Position numbers and translations under genes: made by a program. From Ahrensia sp. R2A130 (GTDB lineage Bacteria; Pseudomonadota; Alphaproteobacteria; Rhizobiales; Rhizobiaceae): a stretch of DNA of 64,000 nucleotides. Position 1 is the first letter of the stretch; every line of letters starts with the position of its first letter. The notes under the pieces were generated by a model. It worked only from the letters and a program-made list of their open reading frames with translations. It was not told where the DNA came from and did not search any database. Positions 27,481-36,496 of this stretch are shown in pieces. Location of the stretch: positions 110,647 through 174,646 of the forward strand of contig NZ_AEEB01000001.1 of the NCBI RefSeq assembly GCF_000179775.1, read 5' to 3'.

Positions 27481-27669
27481 CTCAGACGCAACTTTTCAGA
27501 TGGTGTATTCACTCACTGGTGTTCGAAATTGGCTTGGCGTGGCATTGCATCGGTTGCAAGTTGTTATTCATCGCCGGTTCATATGAACGCGTGCACATAT
27601 AATCGCCTGAAACTTCATGTCCCACGGCATCGTAAATTATCGGCAAAACGCAACAACGGAGACTACATA

Positions 27670-28218
27670 ATGACACTCGGATCTCGCCAGACCACCCTGG
27701 CTCTAGCCTTTGCCACGTTGCTCACCGCCGGTGCAGTGTCTGTCCCTGCTCACGCGGCCAGCGATGGCGGCTCCACGGTCGCCACACCGACGTGCAAAAA
27801 GGCGATGGTTTGGGACAAGAAGAAGCGCAAATGCGTGAAGGTGAAGAAGTCTTCCAGTCTTTCTGATGACAACATTTACGAGGGTGCCCGCGATCTGGCC
27901 TATAACGGCCGTTACGGCGAAACGCTGGAACTGCTGGCGCTTGCCGCCGATCAGAGCGACCCACGCATTCTCAATTATCGCGGTTTCGCGACCCGTAAAC
28001 TGGGCCGCGTGGATGAAGCGCTCGGCTACTATCGCGCCGCGCTGAAGGCTGATCCTGATTACACGCTGGTCATGAGCTACATGGGCGAAGCGTTTTTGCA
28101 GCAGGGCCGTGTTGGCGAAGCGCGCAAACAACTTGCTGCAATCGAAAAGCAGTGCGGCATCGCTTGCCGCGAATACGCGCTGCTTGATGGCGCTATCAGC
28201 GCTTACGTTGCGAACTAA
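27670..28218 (+). CDS. Secreted tetratricopeptide-repeat protein
   Basis: A 182-residue precursor. A Sec signal peptide (TLALAFATLLTAGAVSVPAHA, about residues 8-28) is followed by a Cys-Lys-rich segment (CKKAMVWDKKKRKCVKVKK) and then about three TPR-like helical pairs (AYNGRYGETLELLALAA, RKLGRVDEALGYYRAALKADP, LQQGRVGEARKQLAAIEKQ). Two more cysteines lie near the C-terminus (CGIAC). ATG at 27670 follows ACGGAGAC. Probably a periplasmic protein-interaction module; partner unknown. Confidence 0.82.
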   Translation: MTLGSRQTTLALAFATLLTAGAVSVPAHAASDGGSTVATPTCKKAMVWDKKKRKCVKVKKSSSLSDDNIYEGARDLAYNGRYGETLELLALAADQSDPRILNYRGFATRKLGRVDEALGYYRAALKADPDYTLVMSYMGEAFLQQGRVGEARKQLAAIEKQCGIACREYALLDGAISAYVAN

Positions 28219-28232
28219 CTACTGACGAAAAA

Positions 28233-28874
28233 TCAGGTCAGGAATGGGTTTGATGCTCGTTCCTGACCGATTGTGCTGGGCGCGCCATGCCCGCACATGA
28301 ACTGCACTTCGTCAGGCCATTCCATAAGCACTGTGCGGATTGAATTAAGCAGCGTCTCGTGGTCGCCGCCGGGCAGATCGGTGCGGCCGATTGAACCGGC
28401 AAACAGCACATCCCCCACATGAGCGAAGCCGTTAGCTTCGTTGTAAAAGACAACATGGCCGGGTGCATGACCCGGGCAATGGGAAACCGTAAAATCGTGT
28501 TCGCCAATTGATAGTGTTTCACCTGATGTGAGCCACCGATCAGGCGTGACGTTGCGCACTTCGTCGTCTAGACCGAACATTTGAGCTTGCTTCTCAAGCT
28601 GCGACAGCAGCGGTATATCGGCTTCGTGGGGACCGATAATGTCGATGCCGAGAGCATCCTTCAGATCCATCGCGCCACCGGCGTGATCGATATGGCCATG
28701 GGTCAGCCAGATCGCTTCCACCTTTATGCCGCTGTCCTCGATCGCTTTGCGAATTTTTCCAACATCTCCGCCGGGATCGATAACCACGCCTGTATTCGTG
28801 TCAGCATCCCAAATTAATGTGCAGTTCTGTTGGAACGCGGTCACGGGTACGATTTGGATGTTCAGTTTTCCCAA
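28233..28874 (-). CDS. MBL-fold metallo-hydrolase (glyoxalase II-like)
   Basis: Metallo-beta-lactamase-fold hydrolase of 213 residues with the metal motif THGHIDHAGG and later ligands in HCPGHAPGHVVF and GDVLFAGSIGRTDLPGGD. This is the short YcbL/GloB-like type, which hydrolyses thioesters or acts as persulfide dioxygenase. Convergent with the TPR gene, 14 bases apart; GGTCAGGAA/TTCCTGACC, an inverted repeat, lies at the convergent end (28236-28268). Confidence 0.92.
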   Translation of the reverse strand: MGKLNIQIVPVTAFQQNCTLIWDADTNTGVVIDPGGDVGKIRKAIEDSGIKVEAIWLTHGHIDHAGGAMDLKDALGIDIIGPHEADIPLLSQLEKQAQMFGLDDEVRNVTPDRWLTSGETLSIGEHDFTVSHCPGHAPGHVVFYNEANGFAHVGDVLFAGSIGRTDLPGGDHETLLNSIRTVLMEWPDEVQFMCGHGAPSTIGQERASNPFLT

Positions 28875-28944
28875 GGTCTTCTCCTGCAGCGTTGCGGAAT
28901 TTTCGCTGTGATGGTCATTTCAGACGCAGTTCGCGATTGAAAGC

Positions 28945-28977
28945 AAAAACGGGCGATCTCCATGAGAGACCGCCCGT
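28945..28977 (-). terminator. Terminator of the Gly-rich protein gene
   Basis: On the - strand ACGGGCGGTCTC pairs with the GAGATCGCCCGT side over TCATG-like loop bases (one mismatch region), followed by TTTTT. It lies 27 bases after the stop of the gene at 29004. Confidence 0.8.
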
Positions 28978-29003
28978 CTGAAATCCTAAAGAATTGCTGA
29001 GTT

Positions 29004-29309
29004 TCAGCCCTTCATTTTACCCATGACCATGCCGACAAGGCCGGTCAGGACTGCGCCACCGGCACCGCCGCCGACTGCGTCACCGAGCAAGCTGCCAACG
29101 TCGAGGCCGCCAGCGGCATCGCCACCAGCTGCGCCCATGAGGCCGCCAATGATCGGGCCAAGTGCTGTGCCACCCGCTAAACCGCCGATGCCGCCAGCCA
29201 GAAGCTTGGGCAACATACCCATAGCTGCGCTTTTTACTATTGATCCAACAGCGCCGCCGCCGACTACGCCGGATACGACCTGAATAATGATGGGAAGTAG
29301 TGCTTCCAT
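29004..29309 (-). CDS. Small Gly/Ala-rich hydrophobic protein
   Basis: This is a 101-residue protein, more than half Gly, Ala, Val and Leu, with a hydrophobic start (MEALLPIIIQVVSGVVGGG) and Gly-zipper-like repeats (GGIGGLAGGTALGPIIGG). It has no signal peptidase site and no charged residues except around the middle Asp cluster and the terminal KMKG. Rhizobial relatives I recall are mislabelled DNA methyltransferase; nothing here supports that. Its own terminator follows. Function unknown; a membrane-associated or pore-like small protein is a guess. Confidence 0.75.
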   Translation of the reverse strand: MEALLPIIIQVVSGVVGGGAVGSIVKSAAMGMLPKLLAGGIGGLAGGTALGPIIGGLMGAAGGDAAGGLDVGSLLGDAVGGGAGGAVLTGLVGMVMGKMKG

Positions 29310-29424
29310 GGGTTCTGTTCTCCTCGATGCCCCGCGCCCGCTTTAGCTGCGGGCGCGCGCGATTTGGCTTGTCAGAGCTTTATGAGTCAACAGCTTAGCG
29401 CGTATGACTGGGGAATAGATGCCT

Positions 29425-30303
29425 TCAAGCGCCAGGCGTTACGGCCTTTGTATAATCATCAACGAGCGCCTTCGAAATCGGGCCCGGCACGAAACTGTAA
29501 GGGCCAATTTCCGAAACCGGCGTCACTTCTGCAGCAGAACCTGTGATGAAGCATTCTTCGAAATCTGCCATTTCTTCCGGCATAATTGTGCGAACGACAA
29601 CTTCCATGCCACGCTTTTCAGCGAGCGCAATCACTGTCTGACGTGTGATGCCGTCGAGGAAACAATCCGGATCGGGCGTGTGGATGACTCCGTCTTTGGT
29701 GAAAAAGACGTTGGCGCCTGTGCATTCTGCAACGCGGCCGCGATAGTCGAACATAAGTGCGTCTGCATAGCCTTTGGCTTCTGCTGCGTGTTTCGACAGT
29801 GTGCAGATCATGTAGAGGCCGGCAGCCTTTGCTTTGCACGGTATCGTATCCGGGGCAGGGCGTTTCCAGTCTGCAATGTCGAGGCGGATGCCCTTCATCT
29901 TCTGTTCGGGATCGAAATAGGACGGCCAATCCCAGCAAGCGATGGCCACGTTGATGCGGTTAGCCTGTGCCGAGACGCCCATCATTTCCGAACCACGCCA
30001 TGCGATAGGACGAAGATATGCGTTGGAAAGCCCCTGACGCTTAAGCGTCTGGCGGCACGCTTCGTCAATTTCATCGACGGTGTAAGGAATTTCCATGCCC
30101 AGTTGCTCGGCAGAAAAGAACAGACGCTCGGTGTGTTTGGTCAGCTCGAAGATCTCGCCGCCATAGGCGCGCTCGCCTTCAAAAACGGAGCTTGCATAGT
30201 GAAGACCGTGGGTCAGCACATGCACCTGCGCATTGCCCCATTCGACGAATTCACCGTTATACCAGATGTCGCCATCCAGTTGATCGAAGGGGACGCCAGC
30301 CAT
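29425..30303 (-). CDS. ilvE: Branched-chain amino acid aminotransferase
   Basis: PLP enzyme of fold type IV that makes or degrades Leu, Ile and Val. The 292-residue chain has HVLTHGLHYASSVFEGERAY near the start, the PLP lysine in PCKAKAAGLY (about residue 155) and GRVAECTGANVFF. The ATG at 30303 fits family starts (an upstream in-frame start would add 27 residues with no homology). Divergent from the marR-type gene with 142 bases between. A GC-rich hairpin (GCGCCCGC/GCGGGCGC, 29334-29356) lies beyond its 3' end, without a T-run. Confidence 0.94.
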   Translation of the reverse strand: MAGVPFDQLDGDIWYNGEFVEWGNAQVHVLTHGLHYASSVFEGERAYGGEIFELTKHTERLFFSAEQLGMEIPYTVDEIDEACRQTLKRQGLSNAYLRPIAWRGSEMMGVSAQANRINVAIACWDWPSYFDPEQKMKGIRLDIADWKRPAPDTIPCKAKAAGLYMICTLSKHAAEAKGYADALMFDYRGRVAECTGANVFFTKDGVIHTPDPDCFLDGITRQTVIALAEKRGMEVVVRTIMPEEMADFEECFITGSAAEVTPVSEIGPYSFVPGPISKALVDDYTKAVTPGA

Positions 30304-30445
30304 GGTGCACCTTTTGCTTTGAGTTGATGAAAAAGACCGCGGTTGTCTTGTGCTTCCGCCAGTCCTATTCAGTTGGGAGAGCAATCATGGCTTGCTCTAA
30401 AAAATACGTCAACCCTCCTTACCTATTTTCCGGAATTGGAACCAT

Positions 30446-30982
30446 ATGTCCGCGAGCGGTGGCACCACGGTTGAAATGCAGGGCGGGGACGAACGCGCTG
30501 TCGTCACCGATCCTCTTGTGGAAGAGGAGGGCCTCGACTTTCCTCTTATCGAGCTGTTCTTTTTTGCCTATCGCGATTTCATCGCTGATGCAGACGAGGT
30601 GCTGGAGGCCTATGGCATGGGTCGTGCGCACCACAGGGTGCTGCATTTCGTCAATCGCCAACCCGGCATGGTGGTGGCGGAATTGTTGGATATTCTGCGG
30701 ATAACCAAGCAATCACTCGGTCCTGTTTTGCGTCAATTGGTGGATAGCGGGTTGTTGGTGCAGCAGGCCGGACCTTCCGACCGACGCCAACGGCTTCTCT
30801 ACCCGACCCAAAAGGGCCGCAATCTGTCTATCGAATTAACTCACATTCAGTCGCGACGGATCAAGGGAGCCATTGAAGGCCTGCAAAACCGTGACCGTGA
30901 CAGCATCAAAGACTTTCTGCTCGGCATGATCGAGCCGGAAGAACGAGATGTGGTGGACGAGTTAATGCAGAAGCGGGACTGA
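30446..30982 (+). CDS. petP: MarR-family regulator, PetP-like
   Basis: A winged-helix DNA-binding protein of 178 residues. Helices near VAELLDILRITKQSLGPVLRQLV form the recognition unit, and SDRRQRLLYPTQKGRNL the wing. Gene order (MarR, OmpR-type regulator) matches petP-petR, first described in Rhodobacter capsulatus as needed for cytochrome c expression; rhizobial relatives often lie next to ilvE, as here. The symbol is by synteny, not proof. Ribosome site unclear. Confidence 0.78.
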   Translation: MSASGGTTVEMQGGDERAVVTDPLVEEEGLDFPLIELFFFAYRDFIADADEVLEAYGMGRAHHRVLHFVNRQPGMVVAELLDILRITKQSLGPVLRQLVDSGLLVQQAGPSDRRQRLLYPTQKGRNLSIELTHIQSRRIKGAIEGLQNRDRDSIKDFLLGMIEPEERDVVDELMQKRD

Positions 30983-31023
30983 ATTTCTCTTCATTCCCTT
31001 GGGCCAACAGATGGTGCATCATC

Positions 31024-31764
31024 ATGCAGCAACGCTTCGAGACTTTGGCGGAACGACCCATCAACGACGATATGATTTCACTCACAGACGATGCACCGCA
31101 CATTCTGGTGGTCGACGACGATAGCCGCATTCGTGAACTGCTGACGCGATATCTCGCTGAGCAGGGCTTCCGTGTGTCATCGGCTTCTGATGCTTCTGAA
31201 GCGCGGCGGCAATTGCAGGGCCTGTCGTTCGATCTGCTGATCGTCGATGTCATGATGCCTGGCGAGCGTGGCACAGACTTTACCCGTTCTATTCGCGAAG
31301 ATCTCGACGTGCCGGTTATGATGCTGACAGCTTTGGGCGAAACCGACAGCCGCATTGCGGGACTTGAGGCTGGGGCTGATGACTATCTCGCCAAGCCTTT
31401 CAGCCCACGCGAATTGCTGTTGCGTATCAACGCTATTTTGAAGCGTGTGCAGACCGAAGAGTTGCCGGGCATAGAACAGGTGATGTTTGGCCCCTACACG
31501 TTCTCGATTCCATCGCGTGAGCTGAAATGCAAAGGCGAGGTGGTGAAGCTGACGGACCGTGAGCGCGAGATTATGGTGCTGTTTGCCCAATCTGCTGGTG
31601 ACGTGGTGCCCAGAATGGAGCTCGTTGGCGAAGACACAGGAGCCAACGAACGCACGGTTGATGTCCAGATCAACCGTCTGCGTCGTAAAATCGAGTCAGA
31701 CCCGGGTAATCCAAACTGGCTGCAGACTGTGCGAGGCATTGGCTACAAACTTCATATCGAATAG
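31024..31764 (+). CDS. petR: OmpR-family response regulator, PetR-like
   Basis: This 246-residue regulator has a receiver domain (ILVVDDDSRIRELL; phospho-acceptor Asp near residue 75 in LLIVDVMMPG; LTALGE and KPFSPREL) and a C-terminal winged helix (LTDREREIMVLFAQS, NERTVDVQINRLRRKIE). It follows the MarR gene by 41 bases and precedes the kinase by 48, so all three probably form one operon. The start could instead be the ATG at 31072, which removes 16 residues outside the receiver. Confidence 0.9.
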   Translation: MQQRFETLAERPINDDMISLTDDAPHILVVDDDSRIRELLTRYLAEQGFRVSSASDASEARRQLQGLSFDLLIVDVMMPGERGTDFTRSIREDLDVPVMMLTALGETDSRIAGLEAGADDYLAKPFSPRELLLRINAILKRVQTEELPGIEQVMFGPYTFSIPSRELKCKGEVVKLTDREREIMVLFAQSAGDVVPRMELVGEDTGANERTVDVQINRLRRKIESDPGNPNWLQTVRGIGYKLHIE

Positions 31765-31812
31765 CCTGCCAAGCTGTACCGTATCGGCTCGAGCCAAATC
31801 GGTGAGCGGGGT

Positions 31813-33255
31813 ATGACGACGGTGAGCGAAGAGACTGCAGGAACCGGGCAAGGGCTTGAGGTCGCTGATGGCGGTTCGTCGGATTACGCCCGCAGAAAAC
31901 GCTACTCTCTCATCCGCCGAACATGGCGCCGCTTTGCGCGCAGCGTTGGCAAATCCATGCCAACAGGCCTGTTTGGCCGTTCTCTCATCATCATCATCGC
32001 TCCTATGATCTTGCTGCAATTCGTTGTTGCGTTCGTTTTCATGGAGCGCCACTGGCAGCGCACAACCGACCGTCTGTCGGCAGCGGTGGTGCGCGATATT
32101 TCCGGTATCGTGGATGTTATTGAGACTTACCCGCAGGACGCAGATTTTCAGACGATTACGCGGATCGCGCGGGAACGTTTCAATCTGACGATTTCGCTTC
32201 TGCCGGATACCGAGCTTCCGCCACCGCGGCCAAAGCCGTTCTTTTCAATCCTTGATGCGGCACTGTCCCGCCAACTTGCCGACCAAGTGGGTAAGCCGTT
32301 CTGGATAGATACTGTCGGAGATTCGAAACTTCTGGAAATTCGCATCAGGCTGGAAGAACAGGCGTTGCGTGTCTTTGTGAAACGTAACCGGGCTTATGCG
32401 TCCAACACACATATATTCCTGCTTTGGATGGCAGGTGCATCACTGGTTTTAATTGGTATCGCGATTGCGTTTCTGCGCAATCAAATTCGCCCAATTCAAA
32501 AACTTGCCGAAGCTACAGAAAGCTTTGGCAAAGGCCATTCGATCAGCGATGAGCTGCGGCCAAGAGGCGCGACTGAGGTTCGTCAAGCGACAGCCTCTTT
32601 CCTTGCAATGAGAGAGCGGATTGAACGAACGGTCGAACAGCGCACTGCGATGCTGGCTGGAGTGTCTCACGACCTTCGCACGGTGTTGACGCGTTTCCGT
32701 CTGCAGCTTGCGTTTCTGCCGCAAACTAGAGAGTTGGAAGCACTGTCCGGGGACGTGGATGACATGCAGTCCATGCTGCAAGGCTATCTTGATTTTGCTC
32801 AGGGAGACGCTGGCGAAGAGGCCGTCGATACCGATATTCTTGAGGTGTTGTCAGGGCTCTCAAGCGCAGCTGATGCGCAAAACCGTGGCTACACATATTT
32901 TTTTGATGGCGAGGCCATCATTCAAGTGCGACCCGTAAGTTTCGGGCGGCTTGTAGGCAATCTTGTTCACAACGGATTTCGTTATGCCAAGAACGTTGAG
33001 GTTGTAGGCGAACGGCGCGCTCGTGACGTCGTGATCGAAGTTCATGACGACGGCACAGGTATTCCCAAGGATAAGTATGAAGAGGTCTTCCGACCCTTTG
33101 TGCGCTTGGACGAAGCCCGCAATCTCGATGAGACCGGAACCGGCCTTGGGCTATCGATCGCAAGAGATATCGCACTGCTGCACGGCGGGTCGATTGAACT
33201 GGGACGAAGCGAGATGCTGGGTGGGTTACTGGTCACCGTAACGCTGCCAGCTTAG
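31813..33255 (+). CDS. Sensor histidine kinase (EnvZ-like)
   Basis: A 480-residue membrane kinase. Two membrane helices (about residues 56-78 and 200-218) bracket a periplasmic sensor of about 120 residues, followed by HAMP, a dimerisation domain with phospho-His286 in GVSHDLRTVLTRFRL, and a catalytic domain with N-box RLVGNLVHNGFRYA, G1 VHDDGTGIP and G2 DETGTGLGLSIA. Partner of the upstream response regulator by position. Its signal is unknown; the link of PetR to cytochrome synthesis makes a redox or envelope cue plausible. Confidence 0.92.
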   Translation: MTTVSEETAGTGQGLEVADGGSSDYARRKRYSLIRRTWRRFARSVGKSMPTGLFGRSLIIIIAPMILLQFVVAFVFMERHWQRTTDRLSAAVVRDISGIVDVIETYPQDADFQTITRIARERFNLTISLLPDTELPPPRPKPFFSILDAALSRQLADQVGKPFWIDTVGDSKLLEIRIRLEEQALRVFVKRNRAYASNTHIFLLWMAGASLVLIGIAIAFLRNQIRPIQKLAEATESFGKGHSISDELRPRGATEVRQATASFLAMRERIERTVEQRTAMLAGVSHDLRTVLTRFRLQLAFLPQTRELEALSGDVDDMQSMLQGYLDFAQGDAGEEAVDTDILEVLSGLSSAADAQNRGYTYFFDGEAIIQVRPVSFGRLVGNLVHNGFRYAKNVEVVGERRARDVVIEVHDDGTGIPKDKYEEVFRPFVRLDEARNLDETGTGLGLSIARDIALLHGGSIELGRSEMLGGLLVTVTLPA

Positions 33256-33268
33256 CGCTTATCGCAGC

Positions 33269-33820
33269 CTATTTCTCAGGTTTGGTCGCAGTCTCTTCAA
33301 TGGAGATGTCGCGGATGGCTGCAAGCCATTTTTTCACACGTGCCAGATTTGCCCCAAAATCCGTTTTACCGACTTGGGCGCGGGAATAGATTGCCAGTGT
33401 CGAGCGACTGTCGCCCATATTGTAGAAAGCCATATCGATGGTGTCGGGGAAGCGCATCAGGCGGGAGCGTGCGAGATAACGCAGACGCAGCGGGTCGCTG
33501 TCATCGTCCAATCGTTCGACATCTGTGGTTTGCGCCACTGCATCAATCATGCGTGCCCGCAATTGTTGTGCGTCAACTGAGTAAAGCGGGCTGGCGAGAT
33601 CGCGATCATCGTCTTTGCAAACACCGTCGGGGCAAATCAAAGCCTGATTGGGTGAGCTGTTTTTGCTCAGCCCCTCGAATTCTACAATGCCAAGATCTGC
33701 AGGGCCTGCGAGTTGTTCCCAGATTCGATCCCAGCCAAAGGTGGTTGCCACGAGAAATGCCACTCCCAAAAGGCAGCCAAAACCTACGAAAAACCCAAGT
33801 ATGCGCTGCAGCCAAATCAT
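33269..33820 (-). CDS. DUF1499 family protein
   Basis: A 183-residue protein with an N-terminal membrane helix (ILGFFVGFGCLLGVAFLVATTFG) and a DUF1499-type domain: CPDGVC near residue 63, YLARSRLMRFPDTIDMAFY, DSRSTLAIYSRAQVGKTDFGAN and RVKKWLAAI. Family function unknown. The Cys pair in ICPDGVCKDD may form a disulfide outside the membrane. Convergent with the kinase gene. Confidence 0.88.
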   Translation of the reverse strand: MIWLQRILGFFVGFGCLLGVAFLVATTFGWDRIWEQLAGPADLGIVEFEGLSKNSSPNQALICPDGVCKDDDRDLASPLYSVDAQQLRARMIDAVAQTTDVERLDDDSDPLRLRYLARSRLMRFPDTIDMAFYNMGDSRSTLAIYSRAQVGKTDFGANLARVKKWLAAIRDISIEETATKPEK

Positions 33821-33891
33821 GAGCGTGCGTTATGTGATTGATGGGTGTCAGGTCAACTGTTAGCGCAGGTCGCCCACGGAAGATGGCAAGC

Positions 33892-34044
33892 TCAAATTGT
33901 GGTGGTGACCACCATCACACCTGCCACAGCAGATGCGAAAACGGCGAAAAGAGCGACGGAAAGTATGAGCCGCATATCGCCAGCTGCACGCGCACGGGTA
34001 TGGCGGCGAATCTGATCTGCTGTTGTTTGATTGTCGAAGGCCAT
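33892..34044 (-). CDS. Small membrane protein (50 residues)
   Basis: ATG at 34044 follows GGGAGACG on the - strand. The product has a charged, Arg-rich N-terminal half (TADQIRRHTRARAAGD) and one membrane helix (LILSVALFAVFASAVAGVMVV). I do not recognise it, but the ribosome site, codon use and clean helix make a real gene likely. It lies 71 bases upstream of the DUF1499 gene on the same strand and may share its transcript. Confidence 0.6.
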   Translation of the reverse strand: MAFDNQTTADQIRRHTRARAAGDMRLILSVALFAVFASAVAGVMVVTTTI

Positions 34045-34172
34045 AATCGTCTCCCTTGCCCGGGTTTCCTTATGCTTCCCTTATCCCGCCACAACGGGGT
34101 GGAATTGGGTGCGAAATGGGGCGGAACGGAGATTTATGGTAAACGAGCGGTTAACGGATGTTCCAATCTGGA

Positions 34173-34805
34173 TCAGATTGGGGCGTTTTCAGGCCAACCC
34201 ATGTCAACGTGACCATCAAGAGCTGCGAAGCGGTCCAGCCACTTAGATATTGCAGGCCTTTTGCTCAGGTCGAAGCCGCCTAAGCTTGCCTTGTGGGTGT
34301 AGCCGTACAGAACAATATCTGCTGCTGAAAACTGATCTCCAGCCAACCATGGCGATTGCGAAAGGCGGGCTTCCATGACGTCCAGCGCTTTGTCGCCGCG
34401 AGTAAGCAAGTCGGCCAAAAGGGCCGCGTCAGGATTTGGATTGCGGCTCTTGTAGGTGTGCACAATTCCTGTTCTCACAGCGACTGCGGGTTCATGGCTG
34501 TATTGTTCGAAGAACATCCACTCGAACATCTTTGCCCGATTGAAACTGTTATGGGGAACGAGTTCTGAACCTTCCGCTAGATAGAGGACGATGGCGTTGG
34601 ACTCAGACAAAGTCCGACCATCCTCCAAACGCAACAATGGCACTTTGCCAGCTGGATTCAGCTTTAAAAAATCGGCCTGTTTCGTCAGTTCGCGGCCCTC
34701 ATCCCATTCGGTTGTCACATGCTCAAAGGGAATGGCCAGATGGGCCAATGTCAGCCGAACTTTGTAGGAATTTCCGGATGATGGCATCGAATAAAGTGTG
34801 AGCAT
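34173..34805 (-). CDS. Glutathione S-transferase
   Basis: A 210-residue GST. The thioredoxin-like N-terminal domain starts MLTLYSMPSSGNSYKVRL, with Ser as probable catalytic residue and the glutathione-contact ESNAIVLYLA; the helical C-terminal domain contains AADIVLYGYTH. The ATG at 34805 is preceded by AAGAAGG. Substrate unknown. Confidence 0.9.
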   Translation of the reverse strand: MLTLYSMPSSGNSYKVRLTLAHLAIPFEHVTTEWDEGRELTKQADFLKLNPAGKVPLLRLEDGRTLSESNAIVLYLAEGSELVPHNSFNRAKMFEWMFFEQYSHEPAVAVRTGIVHTYKSRNPNPDAALLADLLTRGDKALDVMEARLSQSPWLAGDQFSAADIVLYGYTHKASLGGFDLSKRPAISKWLDRFAALDGHVDMGWPENAPI

Positions 34806-34863
34806 GGTGACGACCTTCTTACGGCAACGGTACAAACCGCATTCCGCTCTTGTTTTGCGATAG

Positions 34864-36138
<1,275 letters not shown>

Positions 36139-36163
36139 CTTCCGCTGCTAACGACTATTGAAG

Positions 36164-36195
36164 AGGCCGTGCTCTCCAGAGCGCGGCCTTTTTTG
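36164..36195 (+). terminator. aatA terminator
   Basis: AGGCCGTGCTCT pairs with AGAGCGCGGCCT (12 bp, one G-T pair) over a 2-base loop and runs into TTTTTT. It lies 25 bases past the aatA stop. Confidence 0.92.
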
Positions 36196-36287
36196 TTAGA
36201 TACCGTCAAAAGATACAGTTGTAGGCGCTTTGGAATATTGACCGTTTCGCCGTCCGATTGCTTTTGAAGAAAGAACGGATTTTGGAC

Positions 36288-36402
36288 AAAAAAAGAGCCG
36301 GATCAAAAGATCCGGCTCAGAATGACAGGGGTCTGGGAGGATGACCCGTTGTGTCACTGGGATGAGCAGGGCGATTGGGAGGAGGTTATCGCGCTGCCCG
36401 TC
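36288..36402 (-). ncRNA. abcR: AbcR-like small regulatory RNA (alpha-r15 family)
   Basis: About 115 nt, read on the - strand. Three hairpins are visible. The first (about 36368-36398) presents ACCTCCTCCCA in its loop. The second (36329-36347; GGGTC/GACCC stem) presents ATCCTCCCA in its loop. The third is a perfect 10-bp intrinsic terminator (36295-36318) with seven T residues. Two unpaired CUCCC anti-Shine-Dalgarno motifs plus a Rho-independent end are the hallmark of AbcR/alpha-r15 RNAs, which repress many ABC-transporter mRNAs with Hfq. The lsrB/vtlR-type regulator gene is immediately upstream; in Sinorhizobium the AbcR genes lie beside lsrB, and in Brucella VtlR activates abcR2. Only one copy is seen here, where two are common. 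Confidence 0.78.
36295..36318 (-). terminator. Terminator of the AbcR-like RNA
   Basis: On the - strand GAGCCGGATC and GATCCGGCTC form a perfect 10-bp stem with a TTTT loop, followed by TTTTTTT (36294-36288). Confidence 0.92.
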
Positions 36403-36408
36403 TGGTCT

Positions 36409-36437
36409 AATATTGGTCTTTTTGGTGCGCTGCACAA
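36409..36437 (-). promoter_or_regulatory. Candidate promoter of the AbcR-like RNA
   Basis: On the - strand TTGTGC (36437-36432) and AATATT (36414-36409) are spaced by 17 bases, which puts the start near 36402. The gap between lsrB stop (36497) and this promoter would hold any LsrB/VtlR-binding site. Confidence 0.5.
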
Positions 36438-36496
36438 TGCGCCATCAATCAAAGCAGCTATGCGTTTAACGCAGGGCTAAACTTGGCGACCGTTGC

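Noticed and set aside
28236..28268. GGTCAGGAA/TTCCTGACC as a terminator between the TPR and MBL genes
   Set aside because: The loop is 15 bases or more and there is no T-run on either strand; it also lies inside the MBL coding end.
36196..36435. 79-codon - strand ORF across the sRNA
   Set aside because: It spans a perfect terminator and anti-Shine-Dalgarno loops; the RNA reading explains the sequence better.
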